Shown here one piece after another: positions 34,121 through 45,442 of a stretch of 64,000 nucleotides of DNA. Numbering within the stretch: position 1 is the first letter of the stretch; every line of letters begins with the position of its first letter. A program made the position numbers and the translations under genes. The stretch is taken from contig CANJLH010000001.1 of the NCBI GenBank assembly GCA_947475415.1, positions 310,001 to 374,000 on the forward strand, written 5' to 3'. The notes under the pieces were generated by a model. The model had not been told where the DNA came from, did no database searches, and saw only the letters and a program-made list of their open reading frames with translations. Source of the stretch: Caulobacteraceae bacterium. Its GTDB lineage: Bacteria; Pseudomonadota; Alphaproteobacteria; Caulobacterales; Caulobacteraceae.

Positions 34121-34627
34121 GGAATTCCGGGACAGGTTAAGCGTGCCCTTCCCACCTGAGCCATCCACGCCCGCCCTAGGCCGCCGCCGCCACGGTGATG
34201 GGCTTCTCCCGCGCCCGGGCCAGGTCGTGCGCTGAGAATTCCGTCGACAGCATATCAATACCGCGGCGCCGTCCGCCAAGGCCTGTCTGTCAAATTACGC
34301 GGGTGGCGAGATCGGACGCCTCATAGGCGCCGTTCGTGGAGGGTCACGCCTAGCGTGCGGCTGGCAGGCGATCATCCCTGGCCGGCGAATCGCCGCCGGG
34401 GCGCGAGAGCGCGCGGCCGAGCAAATCCCAAGCGGCGTTTGCCTTGAGCCCCATGGGGCCGCGGGCCGCTGTTCAAGCGCGGTTCAGACGCCGCGCCTAT
34501 GGTCGGGGTCCGATCGAAGGGTGGAGACGCTGGGACCGGATGCAGGCGTTGAGCCGATCATCCGTTCCGTCGGGCGCATCCTAACCCTTCCTCCTGCGTT
34601 ATGACGCTGCATAAGGAAATCAACCAA
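34121..34627. other. Intergenic stretch, no gene recognised
   Basis: About 500 bases between the ahcY fragment and the next exported-protein gene. Only short open frames are present, including a 24-codon minus-strand one near 34180-34252 (SAHDLARAREKPITV) that could be a further gene remnant. It is GC-rich with several short palindromes. I see no rRNA, tRNA or repeat. The plus-strand promoter of the next gene should lie near its right end. Confidence 0.5.
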
Positions 34628-35023
34628 ATGACCGGCCTGAGAAAATCCCTCTCCATCATGGCGCTCGCCGCCGTGGTTTCCGCGCCGCTGCTGTTTGCGT
34701 CCGGCGACGCGGACGCCGCGTCGTGCCGCACCCGCAAGCTCAACGGCACGCTGCTGGGCGCCGCCGGTGGGCTTCTGTTGGGCGACGCGGTGACCCACGG
34801 CAGCACCGGTCCGATCGTCGGCGGCCTGGGCGGCGCGGTTGTCGGCCGGGAGATCGGTCGCAACGGCTGCGATCGAAATGGCGTCGCTTATCGCGGCAGC
34901 CGGGCCCGGCCCGCGCATTACCACTCTAGCGCGGCGCACCACGCGCCGGTTCGCCAGACCAGCCGCAAAGTCTATTACGACGCCCACGGCGCGCCGATCA
35001 GCTATGTCGACGCCGACCGCTGA
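34628..35023 (+). CDS. Secreted glycine-zipper protein
   Basis: A 131-residue exported protein. The signal peptide is about residues 1-30 (LSIMALAAVVSAPLLFASG, ending ADA-A). A glycine zipper follows (about residues 41-77, LLGAAGGLLLGDAVTH and GPIVGGLGGAVVGREIG). The rest is His-, Ser- and Arg-rich and ends in KVYYDAHGAPISYVD. The ATG 34628 is chosen because AAGGA precedes it; an ATG at 34601 in frame would add nine residues before the signal. Related in pattern to the 10.1 kb lipoprotein, with a probable envelope role. It has no link to murI or ahcY. Confidence 0.72.
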   Translation: MTGLRKSLSIMALAAVVSAPLLFASGDADAASCRTRKLNGTLLGAAGGLLLGDAVTHGSTGPIVGGLGGAVVGREIGRNGCDRNGVAYRGSRARPAHYHSSAAHHAPVRQTSRKVYYDAHGAPISYVDADR

Positions 35024-35079
35024 GGCCCATTCGACCCCGTCACGACCGCCTTCTGGGGCAAGCTGAACTGGAGATCGCT

Positions 35080-35556
35080 TTGAGCAGAAATGGCAGAGGG
35101 GGAATGGGCCTGGGGCTCGGGCTGGCGGTCCTGGGACTGGGCGCCTGTAATGAGGTTGGCGAAAACCACGCCCAGGCGAACCGGGCGATATGCGTCGATT
35201 TCAAACAGGCCAAGGCCGCACCAGGCTTGGCGCCGGCGGACGGGGCCGGGGTGGTCGACGAGTGCGTGCGGCGTTGGTCCTACAGCCTGGCGGCTTCCCG
35301 CGACGAGGCCGACGTGGTCGCCGACGCGGTGGTGGCGGCCTGTGGCGTGCAACTGTCGCGCTGGAATCAGCAGACGGTGAACCAACACTCCGGCGCCGAC
35401 GACGCGGTCAGCATCACCACCGGTCAGCCCACCACACCGCTGACCGAACGCTATGCCTTCACCCGCAATCGGGCGCTGTTATACGTGGTGCAAGCAAGGG
35501 CCGGGGGATGCAGCCCGCCACCCGCCGCAAACGGAGCGCCCGAAGGGGTCGGTTAG
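35080..35556 (+). CDS. Hypothetical lipoprotein
   Basis: A 158-residue exported protein with a short hydrophobic stretch and lipobox LGLGAC-N (Cys at about residue 23). The mature part is small and polar with three further cysteines (ICVDFKQAK, VDECVRRWSY, AACGVQLSR). I do not recognise a family. The start is TTG 35080 with GGAG upstream; ATG 35104 is possible. It lies 56 bases after the previous exported protein and is probably co-transcribed. Both sit between the ahcY remnant and the true ahcY. Confidence 0.6.
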   Translation: MSRNGRGGMGLGLGLAVLGLGACNEVGENHAQANRAICVDFKQAKAAPGLAPADGAGVVDECVRRWSYSLAASRDEADVVADAVVAACGVQLSRWNQQTVNQHSGADDAVSITTGQPTTPLTERYAFTRNRALLYVVQARAGGCSPPPAANGAPEGVG

Positions 35557-35907
35557 CGCATCGGGCGCTCAGCCAGACCCAAGGATTCGTCGGTCACGGC
35601 TTGCTGGGCGCGCCGCGCCATCTCCCCGCACCGTGCGGGTAGATGGGTGACGCCGGTGTGGTGACTTCAGCGCCGCAGGCGCTTGACCTCACCACACGCG
35701 CGGAAACCGGAAATCCGCATTCAACCATGAGATTCATGGCGCGAGATATCTTCGGAAGGGATCAGGGAAGGCGTGCGCGAATTGAGCGCCGCGCGAGGGG
35801 AACATTGCTCCTCACACCGCATTCCACGCCGGCGGCGTGGGGGCAAAACGGGCTGGCGCCGCCGAACGGTGGCGGGGACACGAACTAAAGTCCATGTCCC
35901 CTGGCCC
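35557..35907. other. Intergenic stretch, no gene recognised
   Basis: About 350 bases between the lipoprotein gene and the 3' end of ahcY. It contains short inverted repeats (a hairpin CCGCACCGTGCGG near 35625) but no clear terminator and no convincing coding frame. It may hold the end regions of both convergent transcripts. Confidence 0.5.
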
Positions 35908-37299
<1,392 letters not shown>

Positions 37300-37368
37300 G
37301 CGGCGATCCTGTGCGGGAGCTTTGTGCTGGCGGCACCTATAGCCGCCGACGGGGATGTGGACAAGGGT

Positions 37369-37390
37369 CATATAAGGATATCTTTATATG
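37369..37390. promoter_or_regulatory. Near-palindromic operator between ahcY and bioB, probable SahR-type site
   Basis: Bases 37369-37390 form an imperfect 22-base palindrome whose arms are CATATAA and TTATATG around GGATATCT. AT-rich palindromes of this form lie upstream of methionine-cycle genes in alphaproteobacteria, where the ArsR-family SAH-responsive regulator SahR is thought to bind. Its position, 70 bases upstream of ahcY in an otherwise GC-rich region, supports control of ahcY. bioB begins 75 bases to the right, so an effect there cannot be excluded. The regulator assignment is inference. Confidence 0.55.
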
Positions 37391-37464
37391 ACGTGTTAAT
37401 GTCCACGCCTTGCCGTGCGCGCCCGGCGAGGTGTATTGGCGCGCTTCCGCGAGGGATATTTCAG

Positions 37465-38445
37465 ATGAACGTTCATGTCCGCCCCGCCGACCCGGCCCTG
37501 CCCCGTCATGACTGGACGCTGGATGAGGTGGCGGCGTTGTTCGAACTGCCGTTCACCGAACTGGTGTTCCGCGCCGCAGAGGTCCACCGGCGCTGGTTCG
37601 ATCCCACCGAGCTGCAGTTGTCGCAACTGCTCAGCGTGAAGACCGGCGGCTGCGCGGAGAATTGCGGCTATTGCAGCCAGTCCGCCAGCTTCAAGACCGG
37701 GGTGGCGGCCACCAAGCTGATGGACGCGAAAACGGTGATCGACGCCGCCACGGAAGCCAAGGCCGGCGGCGCGCAGCGGTTCTGCATGGGCGCCGCCTGG
37801 CGCGACCTGAAGGACCGCGACCTGCCAAAGGTGGCGGCGATGATCAGCGGCGTGAAGGCGCTGGGGCTGGAGACCTGCGCCACCCTCGGCATGCTCACCG
37901 CCGACCAGGCAAAGGCGCTGAAAGCCGCCGGCCTCGACTACTACAACCACAACCTGGACACCGGGCCTGATTATTACGACAAGGTGGTCACCACCCGGAC
38001 CTATCAGGACCGGTTGGACACCCTGGAGCATGTGCGCGCGGCGGGGATGTCCACCTGCTGCGGCGGCATCGTCGGCATGGGCGAGACCCGGCGCGACCGG
38101 GCGGGGTTGCTGCACGCGCTAGCCACCCTGCCCGCCCATCCGGACAGCCTGCCGGTGAACGACCTGATGCCGATCAAGGGTACGCCGCTGGCCGGTTCCG
38201 CGCCGGTGGACGCGCTGGAGTTCATCCGGGTGATCGCGGTGGCGCGGCTGGTGTGCCCCAAATCCATGGTGCGGCTGTCGGCGGGCCGCGAGCACATGAG
38301 CCGCGAGTTGCAGGCTCTGGCCTTCCTGGCCGGCGCCAACTCGATCTTCATCGGCGGCACGCTGCTGACCACGGCGAATCCCGAGAAGGATACCGACGCG
38401 GCGTTGCTGGCGGACCTGGGCATGCGGCCGATGGCGAGCGCCTGA
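37465..38445 (+). CDS. bioB: Biotin synthase
   Basis: BioB is the radical-SAM enzyme that inserts sulfur into dethiobiotin. The radical cluster is in [11 protein letters not shown] (Cys63, Cys67, Cys70), followed by CGYCSQSA. The second-cluster Cys residues are spread further on: [20 protein letters not shown] and [24 protein letters not shown] is another family motif. The ATG 37465 with GAGGG upstream gives 326 residues, normal. An open frame extends upstream antisense to ahcY but is not coding. A hairpin terminator follows. No other bio genes are adjacent. Confidence 0.96.
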   Translation: MNVHVRPADPALPRHDWTLDEVAALFELPFTELVFRAAEVHRRWFDPTELQLSQLLSVKTGGCAENCGYCSQSASFKTGVAATKLMDAKTVIDAATEAKAGGAQRFCMGAAWRDLKDRDLPKVAAMISGVKALGLETCATLGMLTADQAKALKAAGLDYYNHNLDTGPDYYDKVVTTRTYQDRLDTLEHVRAAGMSTCCGGIVGMGETRRDRAGLLHALATLPAHPDSLPVNDLMPIKGTPLAGSAPVDALEFIRVIAVARLVCPKSMVRLSAGREHMSRELQALAFLAGANSIFIGGTLLTTANPEKDTDAALLADLGMRPMASA

Positions 38446-38446
38446 G

Positions 38447-38480
38447 CACCTACCCACGTCAAATCCGGACGTAGGTGTTT
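38447..38480 (+). terminator. Hairpin terminator of bioB
   Basis: CACCTAC (38447-38453) plus CGTC (38457-38460) pair with GACGTAGGTG (38468-38477), leaving a small bulge, and TTT follows (38478-38480). It begins two bases after the bioB stop. The T-run is short, so termination may be incomplete. Confidence 0.55.
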
Positions 38481-38524
38481 GCGAAGGCCCGTGCCTGAAC
38501 CGGCTGGCTTTGCTATCAGCGCAC

Positions 38525-41500
38525 ATGGCGAGCGGCACTGACCTCTTCGGCGGCCCCGGACCGCGCTGGTTTAACATTCCGGCGCACCGACCGTTCGCGG
38601 CTGATCTGGCGCAGGGGCTGTATGACGCCCTGACCCCGCGGGGTCCGCTGGCGCTTTCCGAAGCGGTGATCCTGACCCCTACCCGGCGGGGCGTGCGCGC
38701 CCTGGCCGACGCCTTCGTGGCCGCGGCGGGCGGACGCGCCGTGCTGCCGCCGCAGATGCGTCCTCTGGGCGACCTTGACGAGGGCGAGCCGCCGTTCGAA
38801 CCCGGCGACCTGGTCCTGGATCTGCCGCCGGCGATCACGCCTTTGCGTCGGCGCTTTGAGCTGATCCAGGTGACGGTGGAACACCAGCACCTGCTGGGCA
38901 AGGACCTGAGCGCGGCCGGCGCGCTGGAATATGGCGAGGCCCTGGGCGGTTTCCTGGACAGCCTGCAGATCGAGGAGGTGAGCGCGGACGAGCGGCTGGC
39001 CGACCTGGTGGAGGCGGACCTGGCTGATCACTGGCGCAACGCCCGCGCCTTCCTGGAGGCGGCGCTGGCGGCGTGGCCAAAGCGGCTGGCTGAACTGGGC
39101 GTCATCGATGTGAGCGCAAGGCGGGTGGCGCTGTTGCGGCGGCTGGCGCAGGCCTGGACCGATCGGCCGCCGCAAGGGGTGCTGGTGGCGGCCGGCTCCA
39201 CCGGCACGGCGCCGGCCACCGCCGACCTGCTGCGGGTGATCGCCGAGGCGCCGCAGGGGGCGGTGGTGCTGCCGGGTCTGGACGGCGACCTGGCCGACGC
39301 GGCCTGGGCGGGGGTGGACGACCAGCATCCGCAGGGCGCCCTGCGGCGGCTGCTGGCCCGCGGCGGCGTTGAACGGAGCGATGTCGCGGCATGGCCCGCC
39401 GGCGCCGGGTTCGAATCGCGGGCCCGATGGCGGCGGCGGCTGATCAATGAAGCCCTGCGTCCGGCCAAGGCCACCGCCGACTGGCTTAACGTCATCGCGG
39501 ATTTGCAGGGCGAAGCCGGCGAGGAGGAAGCAGGGCTGGATGCGGTGGAGGCCGGCCTGGAGAACCTGTCGGTGATCACCGCCGTCGGCGAGGAAGAAGC
39601 GGCCTGCGCAGCGGCGCTGCTGCTGCGCGAGACCCTGGAGACTCCCGGCGCCACCGCGGCCCTGATCACCCCGGACATGACCCTGGCGCGGAGGGTGAGC
39701 GCACGGCTGGACAGCTGGGGGATCGTGGCGGATTCCTCGGCGGGTGTGGCGCTGTCGGCCTGCCGTGGCGGTGTGCTGGCGGGCCTGCTGGCGCGGGCGA
39801 CGGTCGATCCGCTGGACCCGGTGACGCTGCTGGCGATCCTGAAGCACCCGTTCACCCGCCTGGGCCTGGACCCCGACGTCCTGGCGCAACAGCGCGAGGG
39901 CCTGGAGCGCCACGGCCTGCGCGGACCACGGGTGTTTTCCTGGGAGGCTCTGCGAGCCCGGCTGGCGAAGCGGCGGGCGGAGGCCCAGACGGATTCCCGG
40001 CGGGCGCACGAGACCGCCCAAATTGAAGCCGGCGAGGCGCTGGCGACGGCGCTGGAGGCCCTGACCCTCGCGCTTGGCGCACCGTGGGCGCAGACCGGCC
40101 TCGCCGCGCCCGCCGGGGCCGCACGTGCCCTGGCGCAGGGGCTGGAGGCTGTGGCGGCGGACGCCGCCAGGGCCTCCGGGGCGCTGTGGGCCGGATCCGG
40201 CGGCGAGACGCTGTCACGACTGATCGCCGGGCTGATCGGGGAATCCGACGGCCTGCCGGCGGCGACGCCGCGGGGTTTCGCCAATCTGCTGTCGCGGCTG
40301 ATGTCCGGGGAGACCGTCCGGGCCGCCAGCGCCACCCACCCGCGCCTGCGCATCCTGGGGGCGATCGAGGCGCGGATGGTGCGCGCCGACCTGGTGATCC
40401 TGGCGGGGCTGGAGGAAGGCGTCTGGCCGCGTGCGGCACCGGCCGATCCGTTCCTGTCGCGGCCGATGCGCAAAGCTCTGGGCCTGCCGGCGCCGGAGCG
40501 GCGAATCGGGCTTGCAGCCCACGACTTCGCCCAGGCCGCCTGCGCGCCAAAGGTGGTGCTGCTGCATTCCGAGCGCCGCGACGGGGCGCCTGCGGTGAAG
40601 TCGCGCTGGCTCTGGCGGCTGGAAACTTTGGCCAAGGGCGCTGGCGCGGACCCGCTGCCGGGACGGCCGGAGATTCTCGACTGGGCCCGGCGGCTGGATG
40701 CGCCGGACGGCTATGCGCCGGCGAAGCGGCCCGCGCCGCGTCCGCCGCTTGCGGATCGGCCGACCCAACTGGCCGTCACCCGGGTGGAGGCGCTGACTCG
40801 CGACCCCTATTCGGTGTGGGCGCGGGACATGCTGCGTCTCTACAGGCTGGACCGACCCGACGAGGCGGCGGACGCCCGCGCTCGCGGCACGGCGATCCAC
40901 GAGGCCTTCGAGCGTTTCGCCAAGGCCCACCCCGAAGACCTGCCGGATGACGCCGCGGCGGTGTTTGAAGCCTTCTACATGGAGGCGCTGAGCGCCGCCG
41001 GCCTGCCCCAGGAGGCGCTGGCCCGGGAGGCGGCCTTGGCTCGGGAGGCCGCCGCCTGGGTCGCCGAGCAAGAAGCGATCCGCCGGGTTCCGGGCTGCCG
41101 GATCCATGTGGAGATCCAGGGCAAGCTCACCTTCCCGGTCGGGGACAGCGACTTCACCCTCACCGCCAAGGCCGACCGCATCGAGGCTGTGGACGGATTT
41201 GGCCATATCCTCGACTACAAGACCGGCGCGCCACCGACCAAGAAGGTGGTCCAGAGCGGATTTTCGCCGCAACTCACCCTGACCGCCGCCATCCTGGCCC
41301 GAGGCGGCTTTACGGACCTGGGCGTGCTGGCGCCGGGCGAACTCACCTATCTGGCGGTGACCGGCCGGCGGCCCGCCGGCAGGGTGGAGGTCCGCGCCGC
41401 GGCGGGAGACGAGGCCCGTGACGCCGCCGATCAGGCGCTGGATGGACTGAAGGCGATGCTCGCCCGCTACCAGAACGCCAACCAGGCCTATGTGTCGCGC

Positions 41501-41593
41501 ACGGCGCCGCAGTTCGTCCACAGCTACGCCAGCGACTATGACCACCTGGCGCGGGTGACCGAATGGATGGCCAGCGGCGAGGCCGAGGAATGA
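38525..41593 (+). CDS. addB: AddB, subunit of the AddAB double-strand break repair helicase-nuclease
   Basis: AddAB is the alphaproteobacterial counterpart of RecBCD. AddB is about 1,022 residues. The N-terminal inactive helicase-like part includes VILTPTRRGVRALADAF. EARMVRADLVILAGLEEGVWPRAA and ERRIGLAAHDF are typical. The C-terminal nuclease has ADRIE and DYKTG (Asp897, Lys899) of the PD-(D/E)XK fold. ATG 38525 (MASGTDLF) is chosen over TTG 38510. The stop overlaps the addA start (ATGA). Confidence 0.94.
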   Translation: MASGTDLFGGPGPRWFNIPAHRPFAADLAQGLYDALTPRGPLALSEAVILTPTRRGVRALADAFVAAAGGRAVLPPQMRPLGDLDEGEPPFEPGDLVLDLPPAITPLRRRFELIQVTVEHQHLLGKDLSAAGALEYGEALGGFLDSLQIEEVSADERLADLVEADLADHWRNARAFLEAALAAWPKRLAELGVIDVSARRVALLRRLAQAWTDRPPQGVLVAAGSTGTAPATADLLRVIAEAPQGAVVLPGLDGDLADAAWAGVDDQHPQGALRRLLARGGVERSDVAAWPAGAGFESRARWRRRLINEALRPAKATADWLNVIADLQGEAGEEEAGLDAVEAGLENLSVITAVGEEEAACAAALLLRETLETPGATAALITPDMTLARRVSARLDSWGIVADSSAGVALSACRGGVLAGLLARATVDPLDPVTLLAILKHPFTRLGLDPDVLAQQREGLERHGLRGPRVFSWEALRARLAKRRAEAQTDSRRAHETAQIEAGEALATALEALTLALGAPWAQTGLAAPAGAARALAQGLEAVAADAARASGALWAGSGGETLSRLIAGLIGESDGLPAATPRGFANLLSRLMSGETVRAASATHPRLRILGAIEARMVRADLVILAGLEEGVWPRAAPADPFLSRPMRKALGLPAPERRIGLAAHDFAQAACAPKVVLLHSERRDGAPAVKSRWLWRLETLAKGAGADPLPGRPEILDWARRLDAPDGYAPAKRPAPRPPLADRPTQLAVTRVEALTRDPYSVWARDMLRLYRLDRPDEAADARARGTAIHEAFERFAKAHPEDLPDDAAAVFEAFYMEALSAAGLPQEALAREAALAREAAAWVAEQEAIRRVPGCRIHVEIQGKLTFPVGDSDFTLTAKADRIEAVDGFGHILDYKTGAPPTKKVVQSGFSPQLTLTAAILARGGFTDLGVLAPGELTYLAVTGRRPAGRVEVRAAAGDEARDAADQALDGLKAMLARYQNANQAYVSRTAPQFVHSYASDYDHLARVTEWMASGEAEE

Positions 41594-44500
41594 ACCGCGC
41601 GGACCTGATGGACGCCCAGCGCCGCGCCGCCGATCCGGCGCGTTCGGCCTTCGTCACCGCCAACGCCGGGTCGGGAAAGACCAAGACGCTGATCGACCGG
41701 GTGGCGCGGCTGCTGCTGGGCGAGGTCGATCCTGAGAAGATCCTCTGCGTCACCTACACCAAGGCCGCCGCGGCGGAGATGCAGCGAAGGTTGTTCGACC
41801 GCTTGGGCGGATGGTCGGTGCGTGACGACGACAGCCTGCGCGAAGAGCTGGCCGAACTGCTAGGGCGAACCCGCGACGACTTCGACCCAAAGGCCTTGTC
41901 CGACGCCCGATCCCTGTTCGCAAAGGCGTTGGAAACGCCGGGCGGCCTGAAGATCCAGACCATCCACGCCTTCTGCGAAAAGCTGCTGCGGCGCTTCCCG
42001 GTGGAGGCTGGCGTATCGCCGGGATTTCGGGTGATGGACGATCCGACCGCCGCGGCGGTGGCGGTCGCGGCGCGCCGTGCGGTGGCGCAGCTGGCGCTGG
42101 CGCAACGGAACCTGGCTGTCGCCGATGCCTATGCGCGGCTATCGGTGGCTCTGGACTTCGAGTCCTTCCAGTCGATGTTCGTCGGTTTCGAGGCGCGGCG
42201 CGGGGCGCTCAGCGCCTTTTTCACCCGCTGCGGGGGATTCGAGGGGGCCGAGGCCTGGCTTTGGAGCATTTGCAACGCGCCGCCGGGCGCAGACCTGGCC
42301 AAACTCGACGCCGCCGCCGCCGCTGACCTGAACCGCGACCTGTGGCGACGGGCGGCCGAAGCCCTGTCCGGGGGCGCCGCGACGGATCAGAAGAACGCCG
42401 AGCGCCTGCGCGCAACCGCCAATGATCCGCAGGCGGGCCTGGCGGCGCAGCTCTCCTGCCTGTTCACCGAAAAAGGCGCGGGAACAGCCGCGACCTGGGT
42501 GGCCAAGTCAAAATCCATGCAGTCGCGGCCGGAACTGCAGAGCGCCATGCTGGCCGAACAGGACCGGCTTGCCGCCGCCCGTGACGTGATGCGCGGCGCG
42601 CGAATAGCCCTGGAGACCCGCGACGCCCTGGTGCTGGCCCACGCCTATCTGAGCGCCTATGAAATCGAGAAGGCGTCCGCCGGGGCGCTGGACTTCACCG
42701 ACCTGATCGAGAAGGCCGGAGCCCTGGTCGACAGCAGCCCCGCCGCGGCCTGGGTGCTCTACAAGCTGGATGGCGGCATCGACCACATCCTGGTGGACGA
42801 GGCCCAGGACACCGCCCCCGACCAGTGGAAGATCGTCCGCGCCCTTAGCGACGAATTCTTCGCGGGCGCCGGGACGCCGAGGGCGCGCGGGCGGAACGCG
42901 CCGGAACGCACGGTGTTCGTGGTGGGTGACGAGAAGCAGTCGATCTATTCCTTCCAGGGCGCAGACCCGGCGCGGCTGCGGCTGGAAACCAATCGGATGA
43001 TCGCCCGCATCGAGGGGGCGGGCCGGCTGGGGGGAACCGAACCGCTGCTTACGTCGTGGCGCTCCACGCCCCAGGTGCTGACATTCGTAGATGCGGTGTT
43101 CCCGGTAGGCGTGCCTCCGGGCGACGGACCCCTGCGCCATGAGCCGATGCGCGATCAGCACGACGGCTGCGTCGACCTGTGGGACCTGTTCCGCGACTCG
43201 GGCGGGGAGGAGCGCGGCGCCTGGGATGCTCCTCTCGACACTGAACGGGCGGACAGCGCCAACCGCCGGCTGGCCCAGGCGATCGCGGGGGAGATCGCCG
43301 ACACCCTTGGGCGCGGTGACGCGGTGTTCGACAAGGACGACAAGGTCTGGCGACCGTCGGAAGCCCGTGATGTCCTGATCCTCGTGCGCAAGCGCGGTGG
43401 ATTGTTCGATGAGATCCTGCGAGCGCTGAAGGCGGCCGGGCTGCCGGTGGGCGGCGCCGACCGGCTGGCGCTATCGGGCCATATCGCCTTCGACGACCTT
43501 ATGGCTCTGGCCAGGTTCGTGCTGTTTCCCGGCGATGACCTGAACCTCGCCGCCTTGCTCCGCAGTCCGTTCTTCGACGTGGAGGACGACCAACTCTATG
43601 ACCTCGCCCACGGTCGGGAGATGAGCCTGTGGGCGCGCCTGACGGCGCAGGCCGCGGTGGAGCCGCAATGGGTGGCCGCCCACGGTTTTCTTTGCGCCGC
43701 CTGCGCCGTGAGCCGCGAACGGGCGCCGCTGGAATTCTTCCGCTGGGCGCTAGGGTTCCGCGACGCCGCGGGCCGCAGCATGCGCGCGCGCATCCTTCGC
43801 CGGCTGGGTCTGGCGGCGGATGACACCCTTGATGAGTTCCTGGCCCAGGTGCTGGCCGCCGAGGGCCGCGGGATCGCCGACCTGGAAACCCTCGCAGCCG
43901 ACTTCGCCAGCCTGGACATCACGGTCAAGCGAGAGATGGAGGCGGGCCGCAACGAAGTCCGGGTGATGACCGCCCACGGCGCCAAGGGGTTGGAGGCGCC
44001 GATCGTATTCCTGCCGATCGGGGCCGGGGAAACCTCGCCACGAGGCTCGCCCCTGCTGGAAACCGAGGACGGTGGGTTCCTCTGGAGCCCCCGAAAAGAC
44101 GAGGATTGCCCCGCTTCCGCCGAAGCCCGCGCGCGGCGGGTGCGGAAGGAGGATGAGGAGGCCCAACGGCTGCTCTATGTGGCGCTGACCCGCGCCCGCG
44201 ACCGGCTGGTGATCTGCGGCCGGATCGCTGCGAACCGGAAGGAGGATAACCTCGCAGGCTGGTGGCCGGCGGTAAGGTCAGCCTTTGACGCCCTGCCGCA
44301 ATCCACGCTGACCGGCGAGGGTCGACGCAGGTTCGGTCCTGACCCGCAGCGGTTGGCGGCGACGTTGAAAGCGCCATACGCATCTGGCCCCCTTCCGGCC
44401 TGGATCGCCGAGAACGCACGGAGTGAGGCCTTCGCCCGCTACGCCTCGCCCTCGAACCTGGGGGAAAGCGAAGCGGCATTGGCCACCTCGCCGCTGGCGG

Positions 44501-45036
44501 AGCAGGGCGGGCTGGGGCGGTTCCGGCGCGGCGACCTGATCCACCGGCTGTTGCAGATCCTGCCGGACCTGCCGCCTGACGAGCGAAAAGCCGCGGCCCT
44601 GGCGATCCTGGGGCGGGAACGCGACCTCACCGACGCCCAGCGCCAGGAGATGGCGGCGGCGGCTTTTGGGGTCCTTCAGGACGCCCGGTTCGCCCAGGTG
44701 TTCGGCCCGGGCGGACGGGCGGAAGTGGCCGTCGCCGGGACCGCGGCGGCGCTGCCAGCCGGCTTGACCATTTCCGGGCGCATCGACCGCCTGGTGGTGC
44801 TGGAAGACCGGGTGCTGGTGGCCGACTTCAAGACCAACCGCCCATCACCTGACCGCATCGAAGACGCCGATCCGGTCTATATCCGCCAGATGGCCATCTA
44901 TACGGCGGTGCTGTCCGAAGTGTTCCCCGGCCGCACCGTGGAAGCGGCCCTGGTCTGGACCGATGGACCAAAGCTAATGGCGGTTCCCGAAAACATGATG
45001 GCGCAGACTCTGATTGAGCTTCGCCACAGCGGTTGA
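41590..45036 (+). CDS. addA: AddA, helicase-nuclease subunit
   Basis: A UvrD-like helicase with a C-terminal nuclease, 1,148 residues. The ATP loop is ANAGSGKTKT (Lys30). Further helicase motifs are ILVDEAQDTAPDQW, GDEKQSIYSFQGA, HGAKGLEAPIVFLP and LLYVALTRARDRLVI. The nuclease motif is VADFKTNR (Asp1079, Lys1081). The ATG at 41590 overlaps the addB stop, so the subunits are coupled. trxA follows after 80 bases. Confidence 0.96.
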   Translation: MNRADLMDAQRRAADPARSAFVTANAGSGKTKTLIDRVARLLLGEVDPEKILCVTYTKAAAAEMQRRLFDRLGGWSVRDDDSLREELAELLGRTRDDFDPKALSDARSLFAKALETPGGLKIQTIHAFCEKLLRRFPVEAGVSPGFRVMDDPTAAAVAVAARRAVAQLALAQRNLAVADAYARLSVALDFESFQSMFVGFEARRGALSAFFTRCGGFEGAEAWLWSICNAPPGADLAKLDAAAAADLNRDLWRRAAEALSGGAATDQKNAERLRATANDPQAGLAAQLSCLFTEKGAGTAATWVAKSKSMQSRPELQSAMLAEQDRLAAARDVMRGARIALETRDALVLAHAYLSAYEIEKASAGALDFTDLIEKAGALVDSSPAAAWVLYKLDGGIDHILVDEAQDTAPDQWKIVRALSDEFFAGAGTPRARGRNAPERTVFVVGDEKQSIYSFQGADPARLRLETNRMIARIEGAGRLGGTEPLLTSWRSTPQVLTFVDAVFPVGVPPGDGPLRHEPMRDQHDGCVDLWDLFRDSGGEERGAWDAPLDTERADSANRRLAQAIAGEIADTLGRGDAVFDKDDKVWRPSEARDVLILVRKRGGLFDEILRALKAAGLPVGGADRLALSGHIAFDDLMALARFVLFPGDDLNLAALLRSPFFDVEDDQLYDLAHGREMSLWARLTAQAAVEPQWVAAHGFLCAACAVSRERAPLEFFRWALGFRDAAGRSMRARILRRLGLAADDTLDEFLAQVLAAEGRGIADLETLAADFASLDITVKREMEAGRNEVRVMTAHGAKGLEAPIVFLPIGAGETSPRGSPLLETEDGGFLWSPRKDEDCPASAEARARRVRKEDEEAQRLLYVALTRARDRLVICGRIAANRKEDNLAGWWPAVRSAFDALPQSTLTGEGRRRFGPDPQRLAATLKAPYASGPLPAWIAENARSEAFARYASPSNLGESEAALATSPLAEQGGLGRFRRGDLIHRLLQILPDLPPDERKAAALAILGRERDLTDAQRQEMAAAAFGVLQDARFAQVFGPGGRAEVAVAGTAAALPAGLTISGRIDRLVVLEDRVLVADFKTNRPSPDRIEDADPVYIRQMAIYTAVLSEVFPGRTVEAALVWTDGPKLMAVPENMMAQTLIELRHSG

Positions 45037-45118
45037 TGCGGGCATGTGAGTTGCATACATGGCGAACTGACCCGGCTGCCGTCCCGCCTTTGGGGCGCGG
45101 CCACGAAAGGAACACCCG

Positions 45119-45442
45119 ATGAGCACGGTTCAAGTCACCGACCAATCGTTCGATGAGGACGTCCTGAAGGCCAGCCGGCCGGTTCTGGTGGACTTCTGGG
45201 CGGAGTGGTGCGGCCCATGCAAGCAGATCGCACCTGCTCTGGAGCAAATTTCCGACGAGCTGGGCGACAAGGTGACGGTCGCCAAGCTGAACATCGAAGA
45301 TAGCCCTATGACGCCCGGCCGCTACGGCGTGCGCGGCATCCCCACCATGATGCTGTTCAAGGACGGGCAGATGACCGCCATGAAGGTCGGGGCCATGCCC
45401 AAGCAGAAGATCCTCGACTGGCTGACCGAAGCCGGAGTCTGA
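45119..45442 (+). CDS. trxA: Thioredoxin
   Basis: A 107-residue cytoplasmic thioredoxin with active site WCGPCK (Cys31, Cys34), the cis-proline loop GIPTMMLF and the family FWAEW and NIED segments. Start ATG 45119, with GAAAGGA upstream. It is a small, complete gene after addA. Confidence 0.96.
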   Translation: MSTVQVTDQSFDEDVLKASRPVLVDFWAEWCGPCKQIAPALEQISDELGDKVTVAKLNIEDSPMTPGRYGVRGIPTMMLFKDGQMTAMKVGAMPKQKILDWLTEAGV

